A stretch of DNA of 58,713 bases from an uncultured Burkholderiales bacterium (GTDB lineage Bacteria; Pseudomonadota; Gammaproteobacteria; Burkholderiales; Burkholderiaceae_C), in NCBI GenBank assembly GCA_902825995.1, contig CADEDE010000009.1, positions 1-58,713 of the forward strand, in the 5' to 3' direction. The notes under the pieces are model-generated. The model ran no database searches and was not told the DNA's origin. It worked only from the letters and a program-made list of their open reading frames with translations. The position numbers were made by a program, and so were the translations under genes. The first letter of the stretch is position 1; each line of letters starts with the position of its first letter. Below, one piece after another: positions 55,808 to 58,713 of this stretch.

Positions 55808-55870
55808 ACCACCCCCGTAGCGGCTTCGCCGCTCCCCCTCGAGGGGGCGACGCCAGCGGACCGGCAAAGC
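55808..55870 (+). repeat. Structured intergenic repeat, copy 5 (front half)
   Basis: Directly after the fkpB stop: AGCGGC-TTC-GCCGCT (about 55819-55833) is a perfect hairpin and CCCCCTCGAGGGGG a palindrome, followed by GCCAGCGGACCGGC. The front architecture equals copies 3 and 4, but the CTTGGG-GCGGCCCGGCG tail is not kept. The rest of the gap to ispH (55870-55945) holds no recognised feature. Confidence 0.5.
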
Positions 55871-55945
55871 CGGATCCGCGGCGTCTGCGCGGTCAGCGCG
55901 GGCCGTGCGCGGCTTTCGCGCGATCCGCGGACGGAGCGCCGGGGC

Positions 55946-56902
55946 ATGGATGAAATCGTTCTGGCCGAGCCGCGCGGGTTTTGCGCCGGGGTTGACCGCG
56001 CGATCGAGATCGTCGAGCGCGCGCTGGTCAAATTCGGCGCGCCGATCTATGTGCGCCACGAAATCGTCCACAACACCTACGTCGTCAACGATTTGAAGGC
56101 CAAGGGCGCGGTCTTCATCGAGGAACTGGCCGAAGTGCCGCGCGGCGCCACGCTGGTCTTCAGCGCCCACGGCGTCAGCCAGGCGGTGCGCCGCGAAGCC
56201 GCCGCGCGCGGCTTCTCGATCTTCGACGCCACCTGCCCGCTGGTGAGCAAGGTGCATGTCGAAGTCGCCAAGCTGCACAAGGAAGGCTACGAATTCTTGA
56301 TGATCGGCCACAAGGGCCACCCCGAGGTCGAGGGCACGATGGGCCAGCTCTTCGACGGCATCTACCTGGTCGAGAGCGTCGCCGATGTGGCCCACGTGCC
56401 GGTGCAAAACCCCGAGCGCCTGGCGGTGGTGACGCAAACCACGCTCAGTGTCGATGACACCGCCGATATCCTGGCCGCCGTGAAGCGGCGCTTCCCCAAC
56501 GTGCGCCAGCCCAAACACCAGGATATCTGCTACGCCACGCAGAACCGCCAGGATGCCGTCAAGATGCTCTCGCCCGGCGTCGATGTGGTCATCGTCGTTG
56601 GCAGCCCGACCAGCAGCAACAGCAACCGCCTGCGCGAACTCGCCGAGCGCCTGGGCCGGCCGGCCTATATGGTCGATGATGCCAATGCCCTACAGGCCGC
56701 GTGGTTCGTCAACGCCACGCGCGTCGGCCTCACCGCCGGCGCCTCGGCCCCCGACATCCTGGTGCAGCAGGTCATCGCGCGCCTGCGCGAGTTGGGCGCG
56801 GTGTCTTTGCGCAAGCTCGACGGCGTGGTCGAGACGGTGCACTTCCCGCTGCCCAAGGGCCTGGGCGACAAATCCATGGCCGCGCGAAATGACAGCCCCT
56901 AG
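55946..56902 (+). CDS. ispH: 4-hydroxy-3-methylbut-2-enyl diphosphate reductase
   Basis: 318-residue iron-sulfur enzyme, last step of the MEP pathway, making IPP and [25 protein letters not shown] carries the first cluster Cys; the others are in [14 protein letters not shown] and [24 protein letters not shown] and [14 protein letters not shown] are also canonical. ATG 55946 gives the standard N-terminus. Length is typical. Confidence 0.96.
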   Translation: MDEIVLAEPRGFCAGVDRAIEIVERALVKFGAPIYVRHEIVHNTYVVNDLKAKGAVFIEELAEVPRGATLVFSAHGVSQAVRREAAARGFSIFDATCPLVSKVHVEVAKLHKEGYEFLMIGHKGHPEVEGTMGQLFDGIYLVESVADVAHVPVQNPERLAVVTQTTLSVDDTADILAAVKRRFPNVRQPKHQDICYATQNRQDAVKMLSPGVDVVIVVGSPTSSNSNRLRELAERLGRPAYMVDDANALQAAWFVNATRVGLTAGASAPDILVQQVIARLRELGAVSLRKLDGVVETVHFPLPKGLGDKSMAARNDSP

Positions 56903-58282
<1,380 letters not shown>

Positions 58283-58319
58283 AATCGCGCCCTTCGCTGC
58301 AAAGCGAGACCCCGCATCG

Positions 58320-58410
58320 GGAGAGGTGGCAGAGTGGTCGATCGCGCCGGACTCGAAATCCGGTTTACTGTTATGCAGTAACGAGGGTTCGAATCCCTCC
58401 CTCTCCGCCA
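58320..58410 (+). tRNA. tRNA-Ser (anticodon CGA)
   Basis: 91 bases forming a class II tRNA: acceptor stem GGAGAGG (58320-58326) paired with CCTCTCC (58400-58406), discriminator G and encoded CCA (58408-58410). The anticodon stem CCGGA/TCCGG frames loop CTCGAAA with anticodon CGA at 58354-58356; a long variable arm and the T-arm AGGGTTCGAATCCCT follow. It decodes UCG codons and is the substrate of the seryl-tRNA synthetase encoded just before it. Confidence 0.97.
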
Positions 58411-58457
58411 GTGATAGGTTCGCCAAGGTCCGCCAAAGACCACGCAAAGCCCCGCAG

Positions 58458-58480
58458 ACCCCGTGTTTACGGGGTTTTTT
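58458..58480 (+). terminator. Rho-independent terminator after tRNA-Ser
   Basis: ACCCCGT (58458-58464) and ACGGGGT (58469-58475) form a 7-bp stem with a 4-base loop, followed by TTTTTT. It ends the serS-tRNA transcript. Confidence 0.9.
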
Positions 58481-58570
58481 CGTTCCCCGGTGCTGCGTTG
58501 ACGGCCATCGCAAGCCAGCGCAGACTGAAGCCACTTCCGGGGCAAGCTTTCGGCGACAGGATAAATACAG

Positions 58571-58659
58571 ATGACCATCACCCAAGGCATCCACCACGTG
58601 GCCTACCGCTGCCTCGACGCCAAGGAAACCGTCAACTGGTACCGCCAGCATCTGCAGAT
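58571..58659 (+). pseudogene. VOC/glyoxalase-type gene, 5' end, interrupted by an insertion sequence
   Basis: ATG 58571 begins MTITQGIHHVAYRCLDAKET and continues VNWYRQHLQ, the first strand and helix of a vicinal oxygen chelate (glyoxalase/dioxygenase) domain with the metal-binding His in HHVAY. After about 30 codons the sequence changes to the terminal repeats of a transposable element at 58660, so the gene is broken or continues on the far side of the insertion. No strong ribosome-binding site is seen. Confidence 0.7.
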
Positions 58660-58713
58660 TGTCGGCGCCGATTCAAATCTGAGCCACCGTGCCGACTCAA
58701 TATTGAGCCAGGG
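58660..58713 (+). mobile_element. Left end of an IS21-family insertion sequence (continues beyond the window)
   Basis: The sequence starts with TGTCGG and holds two direct repeats 24 bases apart: GCCGATTCAAATCTGAGCCA (58667-58686) and GCCGACTCAATATTGAGCCA (58691-58710). Multiple terminal repeats of this GATTCAAA-CTGAGCCA type beginning with TG are characteristic of IS21-family ends. The istA/istB-type genes would lie to the right, outside the window, so family assignment rests on the end sequence only. Confidence 0.7.

Noticed and set aside
58320-58570. tRNA-Ser as the attachment site of an integrated island
   Set aside because: No integrase gene or repeated tRNA 3' end is visible; the mobile element found lies 250 bases further and has IS21-type ends that do not target tRNA genes in this way.

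Overview
The window is a GC-rich bacterial chromosome segment whose gene content and order point to a betaproteobacterium of the order Burkholderiales, probably near the Comamonadaceae/Leptothrix-Rubrivivax groups. The signs are the nuoK-L-M-N end of the complex I operon followed by a Nudix hydrolase and a DUF1178 gene, the block spoT-rpoZ-gmk-yicC facing a kinase/phosphatase-rph-rdgB-hemW operon, and FkpB-ispH-serS-tRNA-Ser. Assignment is from protein families and synteny only; no 16S gene is present.

Layout. 1-6284: end of the respiratory complex I operon, then Nudix and DUF1178 genes. 6285-6586: remains of a collapsed heavy-metal sensor kinase. 6587-10941: an FAD-linked oxidase with a small membrane protein, YihY, and a PAS-GGDEF diguanylate cyclase. 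11002-13831: a threonine degradation operon (kbl + SDR-type threonine dehydrogenase) with a divergent XRE-cupin regulator. 13895-17954: an ornithine-carbamoyltransferase-like protein that has lost substrate-binding motifs, then a hybrid sensor kinase and an OmpR-type regulator. 18058-23228: a PaaK-like adenylating enzyme and a stress-type cluster (YqjK, YqjE, DUF883/ElaB, phasin-like protein, a probable small RNA, host-attachment-family protein, HPF-like protein, a miniaturised groEL remnant, a CBS-domain protein). 23235-26109: cytochrome c lipoprotein and a cell-wall pair (MepK-like DUF882 hydrolase and L,D-transpeptidase). 26280-30053: a soluble NarL-type two-component pair and the LolC/E-LolD lipoprotein exporter.

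30101-38693: a decayed gene fragment, then a complete RND efflux operon (TetR-type regulator, outer-membrane factor, adaptor, permease) with a palindromic operator, a GYD-domain protein and an FMN-dependent lactate/2-hydroxyacid dehydrogenase. 38798-43473: DNA polymerase IV and a three-gene cassette made of two DUF5666 lipoproteins flanking a DUF6502 putative DNA-binding protein. 43562-58410: housekeeping genes (ppGpp metabolism, RNA polymerase omega, GMP kinase, YicC, Ser/Thr kinase and PP2C phosphatase, RNase PH, RdgB, HemW, diguanylate cyclase with a MinD/ParA-like ATPase, Smr, RadC, FkpB, IspH, SerRS, tRNA-Ser-CGA). At the right edge a VOC/glyoxalase-type gene is cut by what looks like the left end of an IS21-family element.

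Most of the window is ordinary chromosomal backbone. The parts that stand out are two genes that collapsed by in-frame internal deletions (histidine kinase, GroEL), the carbamoyltransferase paralogue with altered motifs, a family of structured intergenic repeats whose hairpin arms differ in sequence but keep pairing, a probable ~190-nt small RNA, the DUF5666-DUF6502-DUF5666 cassette, and the IS21-type insertion. No CRISPR array, prophage or rRNA operon was seen.
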